From positions 558,001 through 622,000 of the forward strand of contig NZ_CP039252.1 in NCBI RefSeq assembly GCF_004795855.1: DNA of 64,000 bases. Reading direction: 5' to 3'. This stretch comes from Hydrogenophaga sp. PAMC20947 (GTDB lineage Bacteria > Pseudomonadota > Gammaproteobacteria > Burkholderiales > Burkholderiaceae_C). Positions 1 to 7,626 of the stretch are shown here, piece after piece. Numbering within the stretch: the stretch's first letter is position 1; each line of letters starts with the position of its first letter. The position numbers were made by a program, and so were the translations under genes. The notes under the pieces were generated by a model. That model ran no database searches. It was given only the letters and a program-made list of their open reading frames with translations, and was not told where the DNA came from.

Positions 1-1
1 G

Positions 2-700
2 CACCAGGCGGCCATTCAAATCGCTGCCGGGCACCAAACCGAGGCTTTGATTCTGGGTGTTGAGACTTTCAATCCCTACGCGCTGTTTGGCTTTGAATCC
101 ATGCAGTTACTGGCGCCTGAACGCGCCGAGCCGTTGGGCAAAGACCGCCAAGGGATGGTGCTGGGCGAGGCGGTTGCCGCCTTGCGGTTGACCAGCAAGC
201 CTTCCCTTGCCGACTATGCAAACCCGTTGGGGGTGTGGAGGGTCCTGGCTTACGCGAATGTGGTTGACGGCACCAACCCCACGGGCGCAACCGAAGCAGC
301 TTTGCTCGAAGCCTGCCAGTCGGCCTTGCGCGACAGTGGCTTGGAGGGATCCGATATTCACCTGATCAAGCTTCAGGCGGCGGGGAGCCCCATCAACGAC
401 GCGGTGGAAATGGCGGCGTTGCGCCGCCTGTTTGAGGTGCTGCCACCTTGCGTGTCTTTCAAATCGGTGCTGGGCCACACGCTGGGCGCCTCTTGCGCAG
501 CAGAAACCGCCCTGTTGCTGGCCTGCCTGGAGCGCGGTTTTTGGCCTCAACTGAACTACGTCTTGGAACCAGACGCGGACGGCGTTGTGGTGTCTTCAGA
601 TCGACCCTTGGCCGCCGCCGGCGTTGACACTGTATTGCTGGTGGGCCTCGGTTTTGGTGGTGGCCACAGCGTGTTGATTTTGAAACGGCACCCGGCATGA
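2..700 (+). CDS. Beta-ketoacyl-ACP synthase family protein, 3' part (aryl-polyene type, chain-length-factor-like)
   Basis: The frame is open from the window edge, so this is the C-terminal ~232 residues of a FabF-like thiolase-fold protein; the N-terminal active-site Cys region lies outside. It keeps the conserved FKSVLGHTLGA segment, which carries the Lys and the second His of the Cys-His-His triad. The position where FabF has HGTST (first catalytic His) reads LQAAGSP, so that His is missing. A ketosynthase lacking this His is more likely a chain-length-factor partner than an elongating enzyme, as in the KS-CLF pairs of aryl polyene clusters. The stop overlaps the next start (ATGA, 697-700), implying translational coupling. 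The family is clear; the exact role is inferred from cluster context. Confidence 0.82.
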   Translation, partial: HQAAIQIAAGHQTEALILGVETFNPYALFGFESMQLLAPERAEPLGKDRQGMVLGEAVAALRLTSKPSLADYANPLGVWRVLAYANVVDGTNPTGATEAALLEACQSALRDSGLEGSDIHLIKLQAAGSPINDAVEMAALRRLFEVLPPCVSFKSVLGHTLGASCAAETALLLACLERGFWPQLNYVLEPDADGVVVSSDRPLAAAGVDTVLLVGLGFGGGHSVLILKRHPA

Positions 701-1227
701 TCGATCGCGCCCCCGCCGCCATCTCAAGCACCGGCGCCGAGCCAGACCGTGTGGCATTGCCAGCCGATTGGCGCGAACAGCTTGTCGAACGGTTGGGAAC
801 GCGCCCGCGGCGCATTGGCCTTTGGGCGGAAATGGCGCTGTTTGGTGCTCGCCAGTGCCTTGACTCGAACGGGATTGACAGACTGCCCAGTCACGCCGTC
901 GTGCGGGTGACCAGCTCTTCGGGGCCCTTCGAAGCGTTGGCTTTGGTGGGGGAGGCTTGCGAAGCCGGCCTCTTGCCCATGCCGTTTGATTTTTTGCAGA
1001 GCCAACCCAGCCAGATGTTGGCGGCGCTGAGTTTGCATCTGCAGTGGCGAGGCGATGCCTCCTTTGTGGCCCTGAACGATGGGTGTGCGCTGTTGGCACG
1101 GGGAGAGGTGGAAGCGGCGGTATTGAAGCGGCGCGCTGTGCAAGCAAAAAGGCCTTGGGCTGGGCTGCTGTTGGGTCGGGTTGATCTGGGGCCTGTTCCC
1201 AGAAGTCAGTGGCTTTGGATGGCATGA
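697..1227 (+). CDS. Ketosynthase-like protein lacking the active-site cysteine
   Basis: A 176-residue protein translationally coupled to the upstream ketosynthase-type gene (ATGA overlap). The segment FLQSQPSQMLAALSL (about residues 98-112) followed by GDASFVALNDG resembles the FabF region just before the nucleophilic Cys, but the expected A-C-x-T-G is absent. It looks like the short ketosynthase-N-domain-like proteins found in aryl polyene loci, probably a non-catalytic partner or structural subunit. The similarity was recognised by eye and is weak, so a hypothetical protein of the pigment locus is the safe label. Its stop overlaps the next methyltransferase start. Confidence 0.65.
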   Translation: MIDRAPAAISSTGAEPDRVALPADWREQLVERLGTRPRRIGLWAEMALFGARQCLDSNGIDRLPSHAVVRVTSSSGPFEALALVGEACEAGLLPMPFDFLQSQPSQMLAALSLHLQWRGDASFVALNDGCALLARGEVEAAVLKRRAVQAKRPWAGLLLGRVDLGPVPRSQWLWMA

Positions 1228-1793
1228 ACAAGACCCATTGGCCACCGATTCAGGTCGCCGCTTTTGTGCTGCTTTCGGGGGTGTTGATATTCCTCTCAAG
1301 AAATTCGCTGCGCGACAAGGCGGCACACGGGTTCACGCGGTTTTTTGCTTGGGAGGCGATTCTGGCCTTGCTCGTCTGGAATGCACCGGTCTGGCACGAC
1401 GACATGTTTTCGGTGAGGCAAATCGCTTCGTGGTCCCTGCTGTTTACCTCGCCCGTGTTCGCTATTCTGGGTCTGCGCGCCTTGAAGACCGCTGGGACGA
1501 CCACTGAACTCAGGCAAGACAAAACGTTGTACGCATTTGAAAAGACAGGGCATTTGGTGACCACTGGAATATTTGCACGCATTCGCCATCCCATGTACGC
1601 GGCTTTGATTCTTCTGGCGTGGGGTGCCTACCTGAAAGGTGTGACCCCTTGGACCACCGGCCTGGTGGTGTTCGCCAGTTTTTCGATGTGGGTGACCGCC
1701 AGGCGAGACGAGGCTGAGTGCCGGGATTTCTTCGGTGAGGCGTATGTCGAGTACATGAAGTCCACCAAACGTTTTATTCCGTACATCATTTGA
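1224..1793 (+). CDS. Isoprenylcysteine carboxyl methyltransferase (ICMT)-family membrane methyltransferase
   Basis: A 189-residue membrane protein with about five hydrophobic segments. It carries the ICMT/PEMT C-terminal signature: GIFARIRHPMYAALI (the RHPMY motif), then an R-x-E-E-like segment (ARRDEAECRDFFGEAYVEY) ending in a Y-x-x-x-T-K-R-F-I-P tail. These elements bind S-adenosylmethionine in the family. The ATG at 1224 is chosen because it overlaps the stop of the preceding gene (ATGGCATGA context); a GTG at 1209 would add five residues. As the third gene of a ketosynthase-type operon it may methylate the polyene aryl head or a lipid intermediate, but no substrate can be read from sequence. 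Confidence 0.8.
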   Translation: MNKTHWPPIQVAAFVLLSGVLIFLSRNSLRDKAAHGFTRFFAWEAILALLVWNAPVWHDDMFSVRQIASWSLLFTSPVFAILGLRALKTAGTTTELRQDKTLYAFEKTGHLVTTGIFARIRHPMYAALILLAWGAYLKGVTPWTTGLVVFASFSMWVTARRDEAECRDFFGEAYVEYMKSTKRFIPYII

Positions 1794-1944
1794 TGCCCTC
1801 CCCCTGAATTGAGCAAGGGCGACCGATTTGTTGAGGGCTCTTGCTTCCGGGTGGGTGGGCTATATTTGAAGGCAGGGGATCGCTATCAGTGCCACCATAT
1901 TTGAGCGCTGGTCTGCGCGAATCGCCGCAAGAAAACCATCGCAC

Positions 1945-2448
1945 ATGAACCTCACGATCTTTGCCCGCTCCTTTGTTCGGTTGGCCGCTTTGTCATCGTT
2001 GATGCTCCCGTTGGGGGCTGCACATGCTCAATCCGTTGTGCGGGTGGCAGACGATGCCTTCGCCTTGAACGGCTGCCTCACAGCATGGGGCAACCATCCA
2101 TTTGGCAGCCACCCGGTCTACACCCGCTTTTCCACGTCGGTGAAGATCTCAGGTGTGGGCATGGCGAGCGAAGATCGCTCGGTCACCGATCACCCCAGCC
2201 TGATCCTGGTGGATCCCTTGGTGAATGTGCAGGGGGATGCCAGCCTGGCGCTCACCAACCCCAACGGCTGGTATTGTTTGCGCGCCCCGGCGAATGAGCT
2301 GGGGGCTTTGAACATCCAGCTGCATTGCCGTGCGCGCATGGCCGCAGCCTCTGGCGGAGCGACGGTCTGGGGCTCCGGCCATGGTGCACCTGGCGTGACG
2401 ATGATGGGCCCCATGCAGGTGGAACGCATCGGCTGCGACGGCTCCTGA
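1945..2448 (+). CDS. Hypothetical secreted protein with four cysteines
   Basis: A 167-residue protein with a clear Sec signal peptide: MNLTIFARSFVRLAAL, a hydrophobic core, and a likely AHA-Q cleavage near residues 28-29. The mature part contains four Cys in the contexts NGCL, WYCL, LHCR and IGCD, consistent with two disulfide bonds in the periplasm, and a glycine-rich stretch near the C terminus. I do not recognise the family. It is transcribed toward the minus-strand antiporter gene and separated from the methyltransferase by 151 bp, so it may be its own transcription unit. Confidence 0.7.
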   Translation: MNLTIFARSFVRLAALSSLMLPLGAAHAQSVVRVADDAFALNGCLTAWGNHPFGSHPVYTRFSTSVKISGVGMASEDRSVTDHPSLILVDPLVNVQGDASLALTNPNGWYCLRAPANELGALNIQLHCRARMAAASGGATVWGSGHGAPGVTMMGPMQVERIGCDGS

Positions 2449-2479
2449 ACGCCGACAGGGCGATCGATCGGGGCGGGAC

Positions 2480-3730
2480 TCAGGGGCGAATTTCTGGCAG
2501 CTGCTGTGTGGGCACCTGCTCCGCGTCGTTTGCTTCCAATGCATCCGGGATGGCCCGCTGACCCGGGAGGCGGCGGGCGACCATGGGCACCGTCAGCATG
2601 GTGCTGGCCACCGCCATCAAGAGCAGGGCTGTGAAGCTCGCGTCGGTGATGACCTGCTTGTCCAGCAGGATGTTGGCGAAGATGATCATGATCAGTGCCT
2701 TGGTCTGCAGCAACCAGCCTATGGTGCGGGCTTCACCCGGGGCCCAGCGAAGGATGCGGCCGGCGAGGTGCACGCCCAGCAGCTTGCCGCCGACCGAGGC
2801 AGCGAGCAACAGCGCAGCGGCCGCCAAGACTTCAACGCCGCCCATGCTCCAGTTGGTCCGCAACCCGGTCGAGAGGAAAAACACCGGCATGACCACCAGC
2901 AGCACATGGTGGCGCAGCAGGTCCATGCGGGTCTGGTCAAACCAGTGCGCGTCCATGACCGCGCCCGCCAGGAACGCGCCCACCATGAAATGCAAGCCGG
3001 CCCAATCGGCGCCCAGGCTGCACAAAGCCAGCCAGGCCAGCGCCAGATACCAGCGGTCGGCCTCGGGCAAACGTGCCATCAGGCGTCGAAAGGCCCAACC
3101 CACCACGGCGAAGGCGAGCAGGAAGCCCACTTGTTTGCCCACCCGGGTCCAGTCCATCAGGATGAGCGCGAGCACGCCCCAGATGGCGATGTCGTCCAGA
3201 CTGGCGTAGCGCAGGATGCGCTGGCCCAGTGGCTGGCGCAGGATGTCGAGTTTTTCCATCAGCAGCATCAGGATGGGCAGGGCTGTGACCGCACACGCCA
3301 TGCCGATGCCCAGCACAAACTGCCAGCGCTGTGCGCCGGCGCCTTGCCAGCCACCGAAACCCAGCATGACGCCGGCGGCGGCGCAGCCCATGAGCAGGGG
3401 AACGCCCAACGCCAGTCCTGCGGTGATGCCACTTTCGCGTCGATGGGCCCAGGTGGCCTTCAGATCCAGCTCGATGCCCGCGATCATGACAAACAGCATC
3501 ACGGCCCACCAGGCGATGCCGTTGAGCGATTGCACCACCTGGGGCGTGAACACGAAGCCATACGCGTCAGGAAACCACCGCCCCAGCACCCCCGGGCCCA
3601 GCAGAATGCCGGCGATGATCTGCACCACCACCAAGGGTGCGGCATGGTCGGTTCGGCCCACGCGCCAGATCAGCCAGGGCAGGCTGAAAATGACCAGCAT
3701 GGCCAGCAGAAAAACTTCGGTGGTGCTCAT
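2480..3730 (-). CDS. Kef-type cation:proton antiporter (CPA2 family)
   Basis: A 416-residue polytopic membrane protein with about 12 hydrophobic segments. Typical monovalent cation:proton antiporter-2 features are IIAGILLGPGVLG in helix 2, IAGIELDLKATW (the GxxLD motif of helix 4) and FFLSTGLRTNW late in the protein. There is no cytosolic TrkA-N (nucleotide-binding) domain, so it is the short form rather than full KefB/KefC. It is the last gene of the six-gene minus-strand pigment-lipid operon, starting 21 bp after the glycosyltransferase stop. Ion specificity cannot be predicted. A sodium or potassium/proton exchanger in an aryl-polyene-type operon is unusual. Confidence 0.85.
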   Translation of the reverse strand: MSTTEVFLLAMLVIFSLPWLIWRVGRTDHAAPLVVVQIIAGILLGPGVLGRWFPDAYGFVFTPQVVQSLNGIAWWAVMLFVMIAGIELDLKATWAHRRESGITAGLALGVPLLMGCAAAGVMLGFGGWQGAGAQRWQFVLGIGMACAVTALPILMLLMEKLDILRQPLGQRILRYASLDDIAIWGVLALILMDWTRVGKQVGFLLAFAVVGWAFRRLMARLPEADRWYLALAWLALCSLGADWAGLHFMVGAFLAGAVMDAHWFDQTRMDLLRHHVLLVVMPVFFLSTGLRTNWSMGGVEVLAAAALLLAASVGGKLLGVHLAGRILRWAPGEARTIGWLLQTKALIMIIFANILLDKQVITDASFTALLLMAVASTMLTVPMVARRLPGQRAIPDALEANDAEQVPTQQLPEIRP

Positions 3731-3751
3731 GACTGTGGTCAGCCTCGGGGT

Positions 3752-4558
3752 TTAAGACGGTCGGTCTTTGAGGCGCCGCGCGATGAGCAGCGGCAGTCGA
3801 ACCAGAAATCCGAGAAACAGGCGCGTGTGCATCCAGGTCAGCAGGATGTTGTCGCGCAGGTACTTGAAGTGGGAGACCCCGCCTTCTTCGGCCGACAGGT
3901 AGCGCACCGGTGCGTCCAGGTTGACCGGGGTGACACCGGCCCAGCACAGGCGCACCACCGCTTCGGGATCAAAGTCAAAACGGCGCATGAACGCGTTGTT
4001 TCGCATGATCTTTATCAGCGGCTGAATGGGGTAGACGCGAAAGCCGTACAGCGAGTCGCCCACGCCCATCCACAGGGTTTCCAGATTGGCCCAGCCGTTG
4101 GACACCTTGCGACCGTTGACGCGCAGGGCAGGGGCTTCAGGGCCAAACACCGGCTTGCCCAGCACCATGGCCTGGCGCCGGGCTTGTGAGGTGGCCATGA
4201 AATGGGGGATGAGATCGGCGGGGTGTTGGCCGTCGCTGTCCATGGTGAGCGCGTGGGTGAAGCCCGCCTGGGCCGCGCGGCTGATGCCTTCGAGCACGGC
4301 GGCCCCCTTGCCCTGGTTGTGGGGCAGCAGGATCACTTCCAGCCCGGCGTCCTGCGCGGCCAGCGTTTGCAGCTGCTGGGCCGTGCCGTCGGTGCTGCCA
4401 TCGACCACGACCCACACGGGGTTCCATTGGGCGCGTGCCTGGCGCACCGTCTCCAGCACTTGGCTGCCCGGGTTGTAGCTGGGGATCAAGACCAGGTGGG
4501 TGGGGTCGGGCTGGGCGTGTGGCTGTGGGGCGTTGAGGTGATCAGACATGGGCATCAT
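3752..4558 (-). CDS. Family 2 glycosyltransferase (GT-A fold)
   Basis: A 268-residue enzyme with the GT2 hallmarks: LVLIPSYNPG near the N terminus, VVVDGSTDGT for nucleotide-sugar binding, GKGAAVLEG, and the metal-binding DSDGQHPAD. The C terminus (FLGFLVRLPLLIA) is hydrophobic and could dip into the membrane. It resembles the glycosyltransferase half of the fused GT-acyltransferase proteins in aryl polyene loci; here the two activities sit on separate, overlapping genes. Four Met codons (4558, 4555, 4549) make the exact start ambiguous; all overlap the upstream acyltransferase stop. Probable role: attaching a sugar to a polyene-lipid intermediate on the cytoplasmic face of the inner membrane. 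Confidence 0.88.
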   Translation of the reverse strand: MMPMSDHLNAPQPHAQPDPTHLVLIPSYNPGSQVLETVRQARAQWNPVWVVVDGSTDGTAQQLQTLAAQDAGLEVILLPHNQGKGAAVLEGISRAAQAGFTHALTMDSDGQHPADLIPHFMATSQARRQAMVLGKPVFGPEAPALRVNGRKVSNGWANLETLWMGVGDSLYGFRVYPIQPLIKIMRNNAFMRRFDFDPEAVVRLCWAGVTPVNLDAPVRYLSAEEGGVSHFKYLRDNILLTWMHTRLFLGFLVRLPLLIARRLKDRPS

Positions 4559-5324
4559 TGGACTTGGTCCAGACTGGCTGGGCCTCGCGCCGGAAATACG
4601 CTTCCAGCTCGTCGGTGAAACGGTTGTGGTCGGTCATGGCCTCAAACCGCTGTCCCAGCCGAGCGCGGCAGTGGAGCGGCAGTTTGGGGCGGCGAAAAAG
4701 GGGCCAGTTTTTGCCCAGGTACGGCGTGGAAAACTCCAGGAACACCGTCTGTACGGCAACGCCGGACCGCCATGCGATGAGGCCCAAACTGGGGGTGAAA
4801 AGATCGACTGGAAAACGTTGCGTACGTGATCCTTCGGGAAACATCACCAGCTGCGCGCCTTCGGCCAGTGAATCGCGGCTGTTCGTGATCATGGGCAATG
4901 CGCCGTTGTTGCGCACGTAGCCCGCGAGGCGAGCGGCAGCACCCAGCAAGGGGTTGTCCATCAGGCTGGCTTTCATCACACAAATGGCATTGGGCAGGCG
5001 CGAGACGATCAGCACCGCGTCGAGCAGCGAAGGGTGGTTGGCGGCCACGATCAAGGGGCCTTGATGGCGCAAGCTGTCCAGCTCAGACAAATCCAGCCGG
5101 CAGGCACACAGGCGGGAGAGGATGCGCAAATACAGCCGGAACCCGGCCGAGATCACGCGCCGTCCGATGGCCTGACCCAAGCGGCGCGGCAAGATCAGCT
5201 GCAACGCCAGCGCGGGCGGCAGCCAAAGCAGGCACAGCAGCCCCAGGCTGCCCAGCCCCACCACCATGGCGATGGACTCGTAGAGGGTCCAGAGGATGGA
5301 GGCGTGGCGCCGCTGCTCACTCAT
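4542..5324 (-). CDS. Lysophospholipid acyltransferase family protein (PlsC-like)
   Basis: A 260-residue membrane-bound acyltransferase. It has the four-block LPLAT pattern: catalytic NHPSLLD (N-H-x4-D) around residue 115, and FPEGSRT (block III, acceptor binding) around residue 180. An N-terminal hydrophobic hairpin (about residues 15-45) anchors it. The start overlaps the MipA stop and the end overlaps the glycosyltransferase start, so translation is coupled on both sides. It most likely moves an acyl or polyene chain from ACP to a glycerol or sugar acceptor. It is unlikely to be the housekeeping PlsC because of this setting. Confidence 0.88.
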   Translation of the reverse strand: MSEQRRHASILWTLYESIAMVVGLGSLGLLCLLWLPPALALQLILPRRLGQAIGRRVISAGFRLYLRILSRLCACRLDLSELDSLRHQGPLIVAANHPSLLDAVLIVSRLPNAICVMKASLMDNPLLGAAARLAGYVRNNGALPMITNSRDSLAEGAQLVMFPEGSRTQRFPVDLFTPSLGLIAWRSGVAVQTVFLEFSTPYLGKNWPLFRRPKLPLHCRARLGQRFEAMTDHNRFTDELEAYFRREAQPVWTKSNDAHV

Positions 5325-6180
5325 CGGCCATCACGCGGGTGGAAGACTGGCCCAGCACCCATGAGATGGCCACACCGGCCGCCACGTAATTTTTGGTGCG
5401 CACCAGTGGGCTGCTGGCAAAGGTGGCTCCGCTCAGGTTATCGTAGCGGAGGAAGGCACCGACCCAGTGGCTGTCAAAGCGTTTGGACACACCCACGAGG
5501 TATTGCATGCCCGCGAAACCGCTGCGCGCTTCGTATGCGGGCCTGTCGTTCGTGGCGTAGGCGGAGTCCACGCCGTAAAAATACTGGTGCTGCCGTCGAT
5601 CGCCAAACAGCGCGCCGGCTTGCAGGCCTACGTTCCAGCCCGGCAGGGCGGGCAAGCTGCCCATGTCAAGGTTCAGCTTGGGATGGAACACCCAGCCGAT
5701 GCTCTTGGGTTGGCTGTTGAGCGTGAACGCCGCGCGCAACGGCAGCAGCAGCTTGAGTTGGCGCGATCCGTGTTCGGCCTCCCACAGTTTCAGGTTCAAC
5801 TGGGGTCCAAACTCAAGGTTGGCATCCAGATCGGGCATACCGAGTCGAACCCGAATATCGTCGCTGGAGGCGGGCGGTGACAGCGCGCCCGAGACCGTGA
5901 GTTCTGCGAGGTCCGATTCGAACAGCTCGGCGCGCATGCCCTCTCGGTCTGCTTTGAGGAATTCGCCCCGGTAAACGAAGTAGGGGGTGGGCAAGACAAA
6001 CAGGCTGCGCTGGTCAGAACCCCGGTAGGCCGGAAAACTCACAGCCGCCACGCCGAGACCGGCTTCCCACAGGGGTTTTTCTTCGGCTGCTTGCGCGGCC
6101 AGGCTCGGCAGGCCGAAAGCCAGGGCTGTTGCAAGCGCCAGCGTTGCGCCGGACAGGGGGTGTGGTGGTGATGGGTTCAT
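5317..6180 (-). CDS. MipA/OmpV family outer membrane protein
   Basis: A 287-residue protein with a signal peptide (hydrophobic residues ~10-30, cleavage near AAQA-AEEK). The mature N terminus has the MipA/OmpV signature WEAGLGVAAVSFPAYRGSDQ followed by alternating strands with aromatic ends. The C terminus (YVAAGVAISWVLGQSS) looks like a final beta strand, though it does not end in Phe. The family forms outer-membrane barrels or scaffolds for murein enzymes. Its place between the acyltransferase and two flavoproteins suggests a role in displaying or exporting the pigment-lipid; that is inference from position only. Confidence 0.85.
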   Translation of the reverse strand: MNPSPPHPLSGATLALATALAFGLPSLAAQAAEEKPLWEAGLGVAAVSFPAYRGSDQRSLFVLPTPYFVYRGEFLKADREGMRAELFESDLAELTVSGALSPPASSDDIRVRLGMPDLDANLEFGPQLNLKLWEAEHGSRQLKLLLPLRAAFTLNSQPKSIGWVFHPKLNLDMGSLPALPGWNVGLQAGALFGDRRQHQYFYGVDSAYATNDRPAYEARSGFAGMQYLVGVSKRFDSHWVGAFLRYDNLSGATFASSPLVRTKNYVAAGVAISWVLGQSSTRVMADE

Positions 6181-6186
6181 GGGGAT

Positions 6187-7524
6187 TCAGGCGTTGTAGA
6201 GGGCGGTGTCTTCGACCGCGCGGATGTTGTGCCGGCGGCGTTTCCAGGCGGTATAAGCCCGGAAAGGCTGGACGAAGTTGCCAGCGTAATAGATCGCCTT
6301 GAAGGCGAAGAGGGACGGCCAGATGGGCGTTTTGCCGAAAATGTCGCCGGCCAAAACCGACAGCAGCGCTTCCTTGACCCGGAAGTCGTTGCGTGGCGTC
6401 ATCAGCAGATCCCGCATGATGGGATTGGTCATGCGGTAAATGATCCAGGAGAACGCCCTGGGACCGTGTCGCATCACCCTGTCGAAGCGTTTGAGCGCAG
6501 CCTGGGCTTGCTGGGGTTGCCGCAAGCAGGTGTCGATGGTTTGTGCGCCCACCAACCCGCTGTGCATGGCCAGCCAAACGCCCGACGAAAACACCGGATC
6601 GATGAACGCATAGGCATCGCCCAGCATGAGGTAGTTGGCCCCATGACAACGCTTCGAAATGTAGGAAAAATTGCCGGTCGCTTCGACTTTGCTCACCAGC
6701 TGGGCATGGGTCAATCGCTCCTGGAGCTTGGGAGATTGGGCGATGTTGTCGAGAAAAAACTGCTCGAGGCTGCGCTGGCCGCGCGATTTCATGTGGTGAG
6801 GCCAGGTGACCATGCCGATGCTGGTGATGCCATCGGCCAGCGGGATGAACCAAAACCAGCCCTGTTCAAACCAGTGGACCGCGATGTTGCCCTCAATAGC
6901 GCCTTCATTGCGCACGGCATTGCGGAAATGACCATACACGGCCGAGCTGTTGTGGCGGGGATTGCGTTCTTTGATTTTGAACCGGTTGGCCAGGAACGTG
7001 TCTCGACCTGAGGCATCCACCACAAAGCGCGCTGCCCATTGGCGCTCAACCCCATCGTCGTTGCGCGCCGTCACGGTGGCGCCTTCGCCATCACCTTGAA
7101 ACTCAACACCGATCACCTTGCAGCCTTCGTGCACAGTCGCGCCTTTTCTGGCCGCGTTTTTGATCAGAATATGGTCGAACGCGGCCCTGGGCACCTGGTA
7201 AGCATGGGGCATGGATTTGTCCCACGCCTCAGCGAACTCGATACGCTGGGTCCAGCGGTGGTGAGGCGAGACAAACTCGGCTCCCGCTTTGTACATGCCG
7301 ATGGCTTTGACTTCGTCGGCAATGCCCATGCGCTCGAACAAGGGCAAATTGGCGGGCAGCAGCGATTCGCCTATGTGGAATCGGGGATGATGGGCCTTTT
7401 CAAGCAAGACCACCTGGTGTCCTTGCTCGGCCAAGAAGGCGGAGACGGTGGAGCCGGCGGGCCCGCCGCCAATCACCAGCACATCGCAGGTGCTGACTGT
7501 GGAGGTTTCAGAGGCTGGGGTCAT
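6187..7524 (-). CDS. FAD-dependent oxidoreductase of the flavin-dependent halogenase/geranylgeranyl reductase superfamily
   Basis: A 445-residue flavoprotein. A Rossmann GGGPAGS motif near the N terminus (CDVLVIGGGPAGS) binds FAD. HIGESLLP follows, and a lysine in YKAGAEF lies where halogenases carry the lysine that accepts hypohalous acid. GWFWFIPLADG contains the W-x-W-x-I-P signature of flavin halogenases, and FIDPVFSSG matches their DPxxSxG-type segment. The ATG at 7524 is preferred; a GTG at 7572 would add 16 residues without family support. The gene ends seven bases before mipA. Either a halogenase or an aryl/polyene monooxygenase is possible; the substrate is unknown. Confidence 0.8.
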   Translation of the reverse strand: MTPASETSTVSTCDVLVIGGGPAGSTVSAFLAEQGHQVVLLEKAHHPRFHIGESLLPANLPLFERMGIADEVKAIGMYKAGAEFVSPHHRWTQRIEFAEAWDKSMPHAYQVPRAAFDHILIKNAARKGATVHEGCKVIGVEFQGDGEGATVTARNDDGVERQWAARFVVDASGRDTFLANRFKIKERNPRHNSSAVYGHFRNAVRNEGAIEGNIAVHWFEQGWFWFIPLADGITSIGMVTWPHHMKSRGQRSLEQFFLDNIAQSPKLQERLTHAQLVSKVEATGNFSYISKRCHGANYLMLGDAYAFIDPVFSSGVWLAMHSGLVGAQTIDTCLRQPQQAQAALKRFDRVMRHGPRAFSWIIYRMTNPIMRDLLMTPRNDFRVKEALLSVLAGDIFGKTPIWPSLFAFKAIYYAGNFVQPFRAYTAWKRRRHNIRAVEDTALYNA

Positions 7525-7626
7525 GCGCGTTGAACGTTTCGTGTCTTTGGGAAGCGTAGCCGCCTGCACCACGCTTGCGGATGCGTGGGGATGATAGACC
7601 GGGCAGGCGTCTGTTCTCTCGGCAAA

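Noticed and set aside
2768..4189. Plus-strand open frame across the antiporter and glycosyltransferase genes
   Set aside because: His/Gln/Ala-rich reverse-frame artefact; both minus-strand genes have clear motifs.
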